A stretch of 64,000 nt of DNA from Pyrus communis (taxonomy: Eukaryota; Streptophyta; Magnoliopsida; Rosales; Rosaceae), in contig NC_084816.1 of the NCBI RefSeq assembly GCF_963583255.1, positions 23,768,119-23,832,118 on the forward strand. Direction: 5' to 3'. How positions within the stretch are numbered: position 1 is the stretch's first letter; every line of letters begins with the position of its first letter. Shown in pieces: positions 39,192 through 50,950 of this stretch. The position numbers were made by a program, and so were the translations under genes. A model generated the notes under the pieces. The model was not told the DNA's origin. It saw only the letters and a program-made list of their open reading frames with translations, and made no database searches.

Positions 39192-39827
39192 TGTCACATC
39201 CCGCCCTGGGTCCCCACCACATCCCGGGCTCAACCCCACCGTAGCACGATACGCCCTCACAATTTTGTTTCTGAAAACTCACACGAGAACTTCCCAGTAG
39301 GTCACCCATCCTGGGAATGCTCTAGCCCGAACTCGCTTAACTTCGGAGTTCCGATGGAACCCGAAGCCAGTGAGTACCCAAAAAGCCTCATGCTAGGTAG
39401 ATATGAGAATATACATATAAGGCTTACATGATCCACTTCCCTGGGCAATATGGGATGTTACAATCCACCCCTCTTAGGGGCCCGACATCCTCGTCGGCAC
39501 ACTTCCAATTAGGGATTGGCTCTTATACCAAATTGTCACATCCCGGCTTGGGCCCCCACCACATCCTTGGCTCGACTCCAACGTAGCACGATATTGTCCG
39601 CTTTGGGCCCCAGCCACGCCCTCACGGTTTTGTTTATGGGAACTCACACGAGAACTTCCCAGTGGGTCACCCATCCTGGGAATGCTCTTGCCTGAACTCG
39701 CTTAACTTCAGAGTTCCGATGGAACCCGAAACCAGTGAGTCCCCAAAAGATCTCGTGCTAGGTAAAGATGAGAATATATATATAAGGCTTACAGGATCCA
39801 CTCCCCTGGACGATATGGGATGTTACA
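39192..39827 (-). mobile_element. Cassandra TRIM retrotransposon, minus orientation
   Basis: Two LTRs (39,192-39,462 and 39,534-39,827) enclose about 70 bp of internal sequence. Read on the minus strand it has TG...CA ends, a primer-binding-like site (tggtataagagcc) and a purine tract (aagaggggtgga). The LTRs contain the 5S rRNA-like block (complement of gaactccgaagttaagcg and ggatgggtgaccc) that defines Cassandra. A perfect 5-bp TSD gaatc lies at 39,187-39,191 and 39,828-39,832. The left LTR lacks about 23 bp present in the right LTR. No protein is encoded. Confidence 0.93.
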
Positions 39828-39832
39828 GAATC

Positions 39833-41590
39833 CCAATCCCGGTATTATGGCCCTTGTAGGCATGAGGTAGGCATATACATAAACGAAATTTCTGCTATTT
39901 AAGAGTAAATAAATTAAGGACTCATAAATTTGCAATTCTTTGGGCCACTGGCCATGTGAATTATGCATGTACGTATATCCATCAAATTGAAGGTGGGAGA
40001 AACATCACCCCCACACCATTGAAACCTCTGGCCATAAATAGGCCAATGAATGGTTCATTTTCTCAAAAAAATGCTACCTACTATATTACTAACTGCTCAT
40101 CATGATGCACTGCCAATCAATATTTATTCTCTTACACAATCATATTGAATATATTTCTTGATCTGACTCTGACTTGTATTTCTTTGTCATGCCAAAGATG
40201 ATTATAGTTTAATCCCAAAATTTTGAGCAGACCTCAGTTAGGTCAGTTGATTAGAACAATGTGTTTACTCTTCTTAATTACACTAGAGTTTCACAAGAGT
40301 AGAATGATTTAGAATAGGAACTTTTGATTTGGCATGGTTAACGGACTGAATTGTGGAAGAAAAAAAACTCACATATTATGGCACCAAACCACTATAGAAC
40401 CTGCAATTAGAAGTAGCAAATCAACTCACTGGGTTATAATGGATACTCGTTAAGACCCATTTAATTTGATATCATCATAATATAAAAGTAAGATTGGTAG
40501 CGATAGTGATGTGGTAAGTTGAAAACAAACTAAATGGGTCTTAACAGGTACTCATTAACAACCCAATAAATTGATTTGTCACCTCTACCTGCAATGTTAG
40601 GTCAAATGATGAAATTGTGCCCAGAAAGTAAAAAGTTCACCTCTGCTAAAAACCAAAACTGAAAAACCCTACTTCCCGTGATCTCTTGCAAACAACAAGA
40701 ACAGAGACAATCCCGTGATCTCTAGCAAACAAGAAGAACAGAGACAAGGACAAGGAGATGAACTTAAGTATACATTCTGAATGATCTTCTCTGTCGTTCA
40801 AAAGTGAAAGACCCGAAATTAAACTGCACTTTTAATACTGAACGATCGAAAATTCTAATATTCGGGTATATCTGAGTAGAACAGTATGATATGAATGCTT
40901 AGGTATACGTGGGGACAACAGAAAAAACTGTCATGTTTTTGTTGAAAACAAAAGTGCTTATGGGTCCAAAGCCATGCAATCGGCATCTTTCTTGATGCAT
41001 CAAATCCAGCTAGACCCACAAAATAAGTCACCCCATTAATTCATAAATTAACAAATCCCCAACTCACCTAATCTTTCATATATGCGTGTATGTAATTATA
41101 TGTGCCTCCCTTCCCTACCCTCATTTAATATTTCTCTACTTTCAGAGAACGCGGGTTCCATTTTTGTCTGGCAATCTTTGCTTTTCTAATATGTTGTCAC
41201 CATTTTATATCTGTATTTTGAAGGCTAATGCCAGTCGTAGTCATGGGAGCGTATTTTGGAGGAGAGGGACTTATTTATTTCAAGATGTTTTTAGGACGGT
41301 ATCTTAAGTTATAAATTAATTTTTTTTACGTATTGACAAAGGCATCCAAGTTGTAGGTAAGATCTTCTCGTTTTGTAGGTATTGCCAAATGTGTCAACAT
41401 ATCACAGGGTGACATTTACGTATAAGGAATTTCATCGTAATAGGTTTAGAGAAAATTTGGAATTGTTGTGTTTTTTAAGAAAAAAATTGTTTCTATTGTA
41501 TTTTAAGAATAATTAATTTTAAAATTGAGTAGTTGAACGTTTGATAAGCTATATTTTTAAAAGTATTGTAATTATGAAAAGCAATGTAAA
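39833..41590. other. Spacer between the two Cassandra elements
   Basis: AT-rich. A near-repeat of ccgtgatctct/gcaaacaa(c/g)aagaaca occurs at 40,677-40,745, and an inverted pair taacgggt/acccattt-like motif at about 40,430-40,570. No gene recognised. Confidence 0.4.
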
Positions 41591-42230
41591 TGTGACATCC
41601 CACATCGCCCAGGGGAGTGATTCTTAAATGTATATTCTCATCCCTACCTTAGCGCGAGGCCTTTTGGGAGCTCACTGGCTTCGGGTTTCGTAGGAACTCC
41701 GAAGTTAAGCGAGAAGGGGGCTAGAGCAATCCCATGATGGGTGACCCACTGGGAAGTTGCTCGTGAGTTCCCAAAAACAAAACCGTGAGGGAATGGTAAG
41801 CCCAAAGCGGACAATATCGTGCTACGGTGGTGGAGCGGGCCAGGGAAGTGATCCGCCCCGAGTCGGGATGTGACAATTTGGTATCAGAGCCAATCCCTGG
41901 TCGTGGTGTGCCGACGAGGACGTCGGGCCCCTAAGGGGGGTGGATTGTGACATCCCACATCACCCAGGGGAGTGATCCTTAAATGTATATTCCCATCCCT
42001 ACCTTAGCGCTAGGCCTTTTGGGAGCTCACTGGCTTCGGGTTTCGTAGGAACTCCGAAGTTAAGCGAGAAGGGGGCTAGAGCAATCCCAGGATGGGTGAC
42101 CCACTGGGAAGTTGCTCGTGAGTTCCCAAAAACAAAACCGTGAGGGAATGGTAAGCCCAAAGCGGACAATATCGTGCTACGGTGGTGGAGCGGGCCCAGG
42201 AAGTGATCCGCCCCGGGTCGGGATGTGACA
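41591..42230 (+). mobile_element. Cassandra TRIM retrotransposon, plus orientation
   Basis: LTRs at 41,591-41,875 and 41,946-42,230, 285 bp each, with about seven differences by eye. They begin tgtgacatccc and end gggatgtgaca. The 70-bp interior holds the primer-binding site tggtatcagagcc and the purine tract aaggggggtgga. Both LTRs carry the 5S rRNA-like core (gaactccgaagttaagcg, ggatgggtgaccc). A perfect 5-bp TSD gtaaa lies at 41,586-41,590 and 42,231-42,235. In this family the 5S-like block acts as a Pol III-type promoter and the elements are non-autonomous. Confidence 0.95.
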
Positions 42231-42539
42231 GTAAAAGTATTTGGTAAATTTTAATGTAAAAGTAAGATAGTTATAGTACTAGGAAACTTTATTCTAATCC
42301 TTAGCAAATATGACTTTTAGACTAAAACCATGAGTAAGAACACAATCTAATTTTAGTTTCTTGATACATTAATCACCTCATTTATTAATTATATTTTGAT
42401 GTTTTAATTATTTCTTATTTTTCTTCTTAATTTTAATGTATTAATTATATTTCATTTTCATTTTCATTTTCATTTCATTCATCTTAATATATTTTGTTGT
42501 AAACATTTAGGCAAACTAATTTTTGTTATACAATATATT

Positions 42540-42870
42540 TCGATATACTTTGTCTTCTTCATTTAGGTGCATTAAATTCATTATAATACAATTTGTTGCA
42601 TACATTTAGGTACACATATTTTGGTACATACATTTCGATACAAACATTTAAGTATATTAATTCAATATAATACATTTTGGTACACACATTTAGGTACATT
42701 AATTCAATATAATATATTTTTGTGGTGGTGGTAGCTCTGGTGCCAGTTGTGGTGGTGGCGGCGGCGATGGTAGTTTATGGTGGTGGTAATGGCAACGATG
42801 GTTTTGACAGTTGTGGTGCCAGTGATTGCGGTGGTGATGACGGTGGTCGTGGTGACAACGATGATTAATT
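42540..42870. repeat. Short tandem repeats: taggtaca/cattttgg units, then a GGT-rich tract
   Basis: Units with ttaggtacattaattcaata and atacattttggtaca repeat at 42,565-42,720. The stretch 42,721-42,865 is dominated by ggtggt/gatggt trinucleotides without a sustained reading frame. Confidence 0.8.
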
Positions 42871-44912
42871 ACGCTATTAATGTAAGGTTAATGGTTCCAG
42901 CAGTAAATGATGGCGGTCAATGTTCTCTATTGGAGAGAATGTACGTAGAAAGATAAATAATATGATTTTCAAAAATTAATTCATTGAAAGCCCAACTCAA
43001 CTTTATATTAAAACAACTTACAAGTTGCATTTAAACTGCTGTTTTGGAAGCCATTGTTTTAGAAATAAGCAAAATATTTTATTTTTACGAAACGTTTATT
43101 ATTAATTTGAAAGTTAAGCAGTTTTTGTCAAACAAAAAAAACATTACCAACAGGGCCTTAGTGAAGCCAAGATCAGTAGAATTGTAACCGTGTCAGATAT
43201 TTGACTTCTTATTTCGTGTAACTTAAATTGGTAATTTTACAACATAACATATTTAATAAGAAGGCGACGTTAGTTTCATATGCGTATACATACGTATGCT
43301 TCTAAAATAGTGGGCCTTCGGATTTAAGGAATGATGAGAGCAGGAGCGCAGAGGCCCCACACACCACCTCACTCTCAAATTACTGGGCTCCACTCCCAGC
43401 ATCCAGCTGCCACTAGGCTTGCACAGGAGAGTTGGATACGCCGGATTTCGGGTGACGTGGCGTTCCCAAAAAGAATCCTACTTGCATGCAATGCATGGCC
43501 TGTAGGCTGTAGTTGTCGGGTTCTTACTTTTCATATTCCTTTTTCTTTTTCTTTTCCTCAAATAATAATTAATAATTATTTACATTTCTTTTTCTGTCTT
43601 TATTTTTGGACCGACGTCATTACTAAAAAATTAATATACATTATCTTAATCTAAATCCCAGACCGAGCAACATGTCTCTAGAGTCCAATATACAACTAGG
43701 CAGGCTGTATATAAACCCTAAATAGTATAAATTTCATCACCATTTCTTTCTTTATACAGAGCAGTTGGGAATAGGATTGTAGGATTTCACCTTCTCCAAA
43801 CATTTTTGTATGGAATTAGAATATAATTACTTGGTATAATTATTTCCTGTGGTGGTTTTGGGCAGGTGCAATGAGTGCCTTTGTACAGGGCTTTCAAATT
43901 TCCAATCTTAAAGTCCCCTAAAATATGATATCATATACATATGTGCCGGTTTGGAAAATTTTCTAGGTTCTACATGTGAATGCGAGAAACATGACATCGA
44001 TATGCATGAGAGAAATCAGTTTTATGTTTTTAGTTTAGTTTTGCCGACTTTGTCCAAATTTTGTTTCTATTTAATTATTTTCATGATTTTGTTTGATGTG
44101 GACTATAACTCAAGTAATAATACTCCTATTAAATCCTTATTAATACAACTATTGACATATAAATTAGCTTTCTAGCAAGAGTTTTTACACGAGTCCATTT
44201 ACTATCTTCTGCACAAGACCCTTAAAATCTCAAAGGCGAACCTAAGTATCTTGTATGTTGAATATAAATGCACGATAAAGTTGATATATTTCGTATATGC
44301 TAATCTTTTATAATGTTGATTATTTTTGTTTTTATAAAGCTTAGAGCCCATTTAATTTTTCTTTATAGGTTGTGTTGTGAATAAAACATCTTTTTCAACA
44401 AACAAAAAATTATGGTATCCATATGTATCTACTCATGTTATAATGCATGAATGAGTTATATCTCGTTATAGTACTTCAGTATAATTCTCTACAACAATTT
44501 GAGCAGTAGTCTACACTTTGGCCTGTGTGGTGAGCTGGATGAGATTGAGATTGTAGAGATGAAATTAGATTGGCAAAGATTTATAAGACATAATTTGTAG
44601 CTCATGTATAAGGATATGTTAGATAACCCACTCTATTGTAGATTAATAACCTATCATGTTTAGTTCTGTCGATCTCATATTTTGACACAACAAACAACAA
44701 ATTGGACTTAAGTCTATTTTAATTAATAACAACCTATCTCATCCAATCCACCAAACAGCACCTCTATATTTACGTGGTCTATAGAAGTCATCAACTGGGA
44801 AAAGGAAAGAAGAATGTGAATGGAACTAGTCCTCCTAATTGATTGGATAATTTTTAAGTGTTTGATTACAGATTTCAAGTTAGAACTCACCATTTTTTCA
44901 ATTTCATGTGTA
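42871..44912. other. Intergenic spacer
   Basis: AT-rich apart from a GC-richer island at 43,330-43,520 that contains a CATGCA-type motif (gcatgcaatgcatgg). No gene or structured repeat recognised. Confidence 0.4.
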
Positions 44913-45075
44913 GAGAAAGGAATGCTAAGGAAACTATCTCAAAAGTAAGACTCTCTATAGACTTTCTGTCACCTCATATTTTTGGCACAATATTTTATAA
45001 TGTTGACTCGGGCATTAACGTTAAATTATGAGATGACATAAGTCCCATTTTAAGAGAGTTCATTTAGCATTTCTC
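44913..45075. mobile_element. MITE (gagaaatgct family), copy 1
   Basis: About 45-bp imperfect terminal inverted repeats: gagaaaggaatgctaagg at the left and the complement of gagaaatgctaaatgaactc at the right. Non-coding. Confidence 0.7.
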
Positions 45076-45197
45076 ATGTAGAGAACTTAGAAATTGAAAT
45101 TATTTAAGTACTCATATTTTAACGTACAAGAGGAATTGAAAAATCAAAATTATTTTGATTTCTAACTTTTTTAAGTATAAACTTGTTATAAATAAAG

Positions 45198-45361
45198 AGA
45201 AATGCCAATAAGATTCTTTCAAAAGTAAAACTCTCTATGGACTCTCCTCCACCTCATCTTTGTGACACAGTTCTCGTCAATATTATAAAACAATGTTTCA
45301 AAAAAAATAATACGACGAAGAGTTCATAAAAAGTCTAACTTTAATCGCATTTGCATTTCTC
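45198..45361. mobile_element. MITE (gagaaatgct family), copy 2
   Basis: Starts gagaaatgccaataag, shares caaaagtaaaactctctatg with copy 1 and ends gcatttgcatttctcg. Confidence 0.7.
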
Positions 45362-45685
45362 GTAAATTAAACTGAATCACAAATAAAGAATTTAAACTTA
45401 ACGGCAAAGAAAGCGTATATGTGTGACTAACTTAGGTAAAATCATCCCAACCTTAAAAAATATTCAACCCATGTTTGACTGCCAAGTGTCACCAACCCGT
45501 TTCACCTTTCAACAAAACTCAAGTCATTAAACGAATCTCTTCGCACTCCCACAAAATTCATGCCTAACAAACAATCCTCACAGAGCCTCAGCTGAAAACA
45601 ACTCTACAGCTTTCTTGTCCAATTCCCTCCCTTTAAAAATCCTCATATGCTCTCTCTAACTCCCACCAACAAAAACACCACCACA

Positions 45686-48600
45686 ATGCTCAAACTCCTC
45701 AGCAGGAAGCTCCTCCGCCTCTGCTCCCGCCTCGGCTGGCGGGTCTGCCGCCGCTCCCGCCCCAAAGTCGTCATAAAAGTTTTCGGAAAAACAAGCTCCA
45801 GAAAATCCCAACCCGAAAATGAAGCCAGTGGCACTCATGCGCCGGCGGCAGTACACCCCAATACCGACTTAAAAAAAGAGCGGCCGATTCGGGTGGCGAC
45901 TTTCAACGCCGCCCTCTTCTCAATGGCACCGGCGGTTCCCAAAGCCGAGAAATTCGGGAACTTGGACGGCGAAAATGGAGGTGGTAGCTTGAAGATTCAT
46001 AAACACGTCAGTCGAACAAAGTCTTCGGGAAGCGAACGTCCGAAGAGTATTCTGAAACAGAGTCCTCTGCATCCGAATTCGATGAACAACTCGGAGAATC
46101 TCACGAAGCAGCAGAAGTTTTCGAAATCCAAGTTAAGGGTTTCGATCAATCTTCCGGATAACGAGATTTCCCTGCTGAAAAACTGGCAATTGAGCTTTTC
46201 GGAAGGCAGAGCAAAGGAAGATGCTTTCTCTCCGGTAACTGGAAAATCTCCTCTGAGATCGTCGAGGGTGAGGTTTTCGGCAGTTTTGAGAAGTGGGGCG
46301 ACGGCGGATGGAGATTTGTACAGAAGTCATCGGACGGTTCTTGAAGTTTTGAGAGAGCTGGATGCTGATGTTCTGGCGCTGCAGGATGTGAAGGCGGAGG
46401 AGGAGAAGGATATGAAGCCGCTGTCAGACTTGGCGGCGGCGTTGGGGATGAACTATGTTTTTGCCGAGAGCTGGGCCCCGGAGTACGGCAACGCCATCTT
46501 GTCGAAATGGCCGATTAAGCGGTCCAAGGTCGAGAAAATCTTCGATGACACCGATTTCAGGTAAGAGATTTTCTGCGCAGATTTATAGCCGGACTATTAA
46601 CTTGACTAAATAAAATCCTCAGTTTTTTCTTTCTTTCTTTTTCATGTGAAAGTAGAAAAAATTATCTATGCAGAACGTTAGTTTTTAATAAAAAAATAAA
46701 TAAAAATGATCGATGACATATTAACACTCTAATTCTTAACGTCTATTTCTTAACCGCACTATTAATATTATTCATTCAAAATCTTCTGTTTATTTTTTAT
46801 TTTTTATGTGATAGTGCATGAATATACGTTTTGTGATTGAGATAATCATTATGATGCTTTTATGTTGACTAATTAAAGTGGTCTATGTCCAAAGCAAATC
46901 TCTTTCAATTGAATGCGAAGTTTATGGTCCCAAACTTTGCAAAAACAAATGTAAAGACATTTTCACTTTTTTTCTTCTTCTTTTTCTTTCATAGTCATCA
47001 ATTATTATAAAGTTCTAAACTTTACTATAAATTACAATCTGAAATTAGGTATTGACTACAATACTTACATGTATTTAATACAATCATCATGTTAAATGTG
47101 AGATGATAATTGTCTTTAGGTTAGTTTTATCCACGCATCTATTTTTACTTTTCATACGCCTCTAAATTTTTGGTCGTCGAATTGAATGAATTGAAAAATA
47201 CTAACGGTTAAAAGATAACATGAGTGTGTGAAAGATAAAAATGAATGTTGAATAATATTATCCTTGTATTAATACACATATTCACACTAATATTTCTGAC
47301 TGGGAGATAATAGTTGTATTAAATACATATAAAAGTCATGAAACATTTGCCCATATGTGCTTGGAATGCCTGCTAGGCTTCTGCTGCCATACAGCCTGTC
47401 TGTTTGGAATTTTACTTGGCTCTGCAGAGTTGTTTACCAAATTTAGAAATTTTTAATATTTTATTTTGCGGTGACTTTGTATTTAGCTGAAAATAAATCT
47501 CAAGTTTTTGAGCGTTTGAACAACTCTAATTTTACGGGAAGAGTATCCGGCCGGCACAGGGTGATTACATTGACATATGACCAATTGACCGAACTTACGA
47601 CTGCATAGAAAATCTCAAGTTTACATATGTATGTGTTGCTTGAAAATTTAGTTGAGATTGTGCTTGATGGATTGGAATTTGGGACCAGAGAAAGATATTG
47701 CTTGTATTATTATCCAGTGATGTTGCTCTCTTGGGGAAGGTTTCAAATGATGGGAAAATCTTTTTAGAAAGCCTTAATCCTACTTTGCTAACCTTAAGCT
47801 CCCTTTTAATGAAAGCGAAATATCGCTGTTAACAAGTATTAAAAATGTAAATGTTAGGTAAGGAATACATAGGTGTCCCTGCAAGTCTGCAATATAGGTG
47901 GATTATATTAATTAAATAGTTTGCATGATTGAAAAGACAGCATTCCCCTTAACTGTTTGTGATATATTTTTTGAGAAACGTAGTGAAATTGTATATGAAC
48001 ATTTATCATAATATTTTATAATATTGGTATGATAATTTATATTAAATGTGAATTAATAAAGAATTTTACTTTTGAAAAAATTCCTGTAGCATTTCTCATC
48101 TTTTTCTGTTAGCAATGAGAATATCATGATTAGTGCTAAGTTAAATCATTTAAGTGAAAAGTGAAAATAGGCATAAAGATGAATGGAGGTCACTCTAGCA
48201 TGTGGTACACACTCTTGCATCTCAGTACGAGTTTTTGTTTAAATGAGAGTAAATTAGAATATTGCTTGTTAACTAGAAATACGTTAATCAATGTTAGGCC
48301 AGTTAGTCAAGACAATGTGTTCAACTCCTTGCATCTAAGTTAGAGTCTCGTTTTCGTAGTGAAGTAGTTTAGAATATTGTCGTGTTAGGCAGAAAGATTA
48401 ATCAAATTTTCGGTGCTTGATGAAAATGACAAACAGGAATGTCCTGAAGGCCACTATTGATGTTCCTGAAACAGGAGAAGTCAACTTCCATTGCACCCAC
48501 CTCGATCATCTTGATGAGGGCTGGAGGATGAGGCAGATTAATGCTATAATCCAATCAAGCAATGAGCCCCACATCTTGGCTGGAGGCCTCAATTCTTTGG

Positions 48601-49370
48601 ATGAGTCAGACTACTCTCAAGAAAGATGGACTGATATTGTAAAGGTGAGACATGATGACACTTCCAAATTATCAGAAAGTCTCTGTGCAAGACCTCCTGT
48701 TTTTGCCAAAAGGACCGATTTTGTATGGATAACACATCTATACATTTTGTTATTAACATGTAATCTATCAATATTTTTGACAGTTCGTCTTTTAATAAAT
48801 AAATAAAAAGAACGTCATGTTCAAAGAAGAACAATACAAATTATGTACCTAACAACGCTTTGATTTGTTTTGGCTGCAGTATTATGAGGATATGGGTAAA
48901 CCAAGGCCTAAGGTTGAAGTAATGAGATACTTGAAGAGCAAGCAGTACACAGATGCAAGGGACTTTGAAGGAGAATATGAGTCAGTAGTTATGATTGCCA
49001 AAGGCCAAAGTAAACCAACCCGAAACCTTAATGTTAACTTATTAACTGGTTTGAGCTTGAGCGCTATTGTTTTTCTAAATGCATAAATTTGTACTTTAAC
49101 GCAGGTGTGCAGGGAACATGCAAGTATGGAACGAGAGTAGATTATATATTAGCATCTGCAAACTCACCTTACAAATTTGTTCCTGGATCATACTCAGTGT
49201 TTTCTTCCAAAGGGACATCAGATCATCATATAGTAAGAGTTGATGTTGTAAAAGTGGATAATTGTGGTGAAGAAAATAACAGCAGAAGAAGGCAGCTGAA
49301 GCAAAAAGTTACCAAGATAACAAACCCTACTTCCCAGTCAAAAGGAATACGGAAAATCCCACATATATGA
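45686..49370 (+). CDS. Endonuclease/exonuclease/phosphatase-fold (DNase I-like) protein, four exons
   Basis: Exons 45,686-46,560, 48,437-48,644, 48,880-49,009 and 49,105-49,370 join in frame to 492 residues. An in-frame ATG at 45,647 would add 13. The N terminus is basic (MLKLLSRKLLRLCSRLGWRV). EEP-fold motifs in order are IRVATFNAALFSM, DADVLALQDVKAEEE, EYGNAILSKWPI, FHCTHLDHLDEGWRM, ILAGGLNSLDESDYS and the C-terminal SDHHIVRVDV. A low-complexity Ser/Lys insert of about 110 residues separates the first two. The fold covers nucleases, lipid phosphatases and related phosphodiesterases; the substrate of this plant subgroup is unknown to me. The usual QE and GDxN catalytic motifs read QD and GGLN here, so activity is uncertain. 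Intron 1 is 1,876 bp and holds a MITE. The 3' end is partly duplicated at 53,941-54,620. Confidence 0.88.
47105..47265. mobile_element. MITE (gtgctat/gtgtg family) in EEP intron 1
   Basis: Contains tttggtcgtcgaattgaatg and gagtgtgtgaaagataaaaa, matching the interior of the copies at 8,869-8,988 and 49,376-49,515. Ends are diffuse. Confidence 0.45.
47973..48097. mobile_element. MITE (gagaaatgct family), copy 3, in EEP intron 1
   Basis: Left end gagaaacgtagtgaaatt. The right end, read in reverse, is gagaaatgctacaggaa followed by caaaagtaaaattct, as in the copies at about 45 kb. Confidence 0.6.
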
Positions 49371-49375
49371 AAAGA

Positions 49376-49515
49376 GCGTGCTATCTACACACCTTTTTTT
49401 ACCTTCCACACAATCTTCTCAATTTCCGATCATCAGGTCGAATGAAATGAAGAAGATCAAATGATAAAAATTAACATGAAATATGTAAAAGATAAGCGAG
49501 GTGTACGGATATCAC
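49376..49515. mobile_element. MITE (gtgctat/gtgtg family) just after the EEP stop codon
   Basis: Begins gcgtgctatctacacacc, has atcaggtcgaatgaaatgaa in the middle, and ends in a reverse-related tacggatatcac. It would lie in the 3'UTR. Confidence 0.5.
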
Positions 49516-50340
49516 AACCATATGAAGAAAAAAAAACATATAGATTAATAATTGACTTTTACTTTTTCAGTTTAGATTTAGGGTTTGGTTTGTTGAAGGA
49601 AGGGGGCAGGTTCTGACTTGGGATCTGCATTTATCTCCTACAGTTAGTAAGATATTTACAGTCTACATGGGTTGTTAGGGATACAAGAAGTCAAGGGAAG
49701 AGGTGGAATTTGGTGTGGTTGGTTAGTAATTTTCACTTCTTCAAATTGTACAGCAGAGTGACAAAGTTATATATTATGAGAGTGATTTCTTTGTTCTTCG
49801 CTTTGTTTTTATTTGCTTCTCATTTTGTTACCCTCAACAATGAATTTTGAAACGTGAATCTACCCTTTTAGTTTAGCTTGTGGCACTCTATCGATATGAA
49901 GTGTCACAAGTTAAATCAGGGATGGACAATGATTTTAAAATAAGCTATGATAGTTTATACATGATGTGGAAAACTAGAAAAGAACTCAACTGACCATGAT
50001 TTTAAAATGAGTTGAGATTGGTGCAGGGGGTTGGCATTTATAAGCCGCTATCAATATGGGATAGAACTTAGTTTTAATCTCAGGAGTCAGTCATGGTTGT
50101 CCGAACAACGCATTGTTATTGGGGGTGGGGCATTTGTAATCCGCTATCAACTCTGACATAATTATACTAAAGTCATCACTTTTAACGTAGTAACCCCCTT
50201 TAAGAAAAATAAAAAATTTCTCCGCCATGCTACGGTGAGCCAAAAAAGTTCGAGCGCGCTGGGTGCTGAAACGTGCCGAACTCAACATGTAATTTTTCAA
50301 ATTTTTCAATCCGCTACCATTTACCCATTACTATCCATAC
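49516..50340. other. EEP 3'UTR and spacer
   Basis: 49,600-49,950 is probably 3'UTR because it is duplicated, in order, at 54,330-54,620 with the last exon fragment. The rest (aagccgctatcaa, taatccgctatcaac) shows a short local duplication. No other gene. Confidence 0.5.
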
Positions 50341-50950
50341 CCTCCTAAAGCCTAAACCATCAATTTTATTTATTTTATGTTTTTTTTTGTTAAATTTTTT
50401 TTTTCCCTTACCATAACACCAAACTATCATCACTTCATGTTCTACAAAACGTATTTGTGGTTAAAAAATTTCTTACAATCCATGTCAAAACACACTCGAA
50501 AACAAGGATATAAATATAAATCTAAAGGTACTTGAATCTAAATAAAGTAAGGTAGGAAGGAAAAAAATTCAATCGAAAAAAAAAAAAAAGCAAAAAAAAT
50601 AAATAAATAAAATAGATAATGATACGATCGGTACTCACCTACCGATTATTATTGAAAAAGTTGCTAAAAATGTAGCGACAAAACCGCTTATTAGTCGTTC
50701 TAATCATACCGATCCGCCCTTTTCAATTTTTTTCTTTTTTATTTTTTTATTATTTATTTTTGTTAATTTTTCTTTTATTTCTTACCATATCAAAAAACTA
50801 TCATATTCATGTTCTTCAAAATATATTTTTTCGTGCAAAATCTATTATAATTTATATTTAAACATTTGTAACCAACGATTTAAAACCTAAATTTAAAGAT
50901 ATTTTAATTTAATAGTGGTTACTCAAATAAATAAATTAGAATAGGGAAAG
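50341..50950. repeat. Two-copy local duplication, AT-rich
   Basis: Related stretches at 50,341-50,640 and 50,735-50,950 share cttaccata..ccaaactatca, tcatgttcttcaaaa-like and gatcggtac motifs at roughly 370-400 bp spacing. Non-coding. Confidence 0.55.

Noticed and set aside
39192..42230. True 5S rRNA genes
   Set aside because: The 5S-like blocks are inside LTRs, are incomplete and diverged, and occur once per LTR with Cassandra structure around them.
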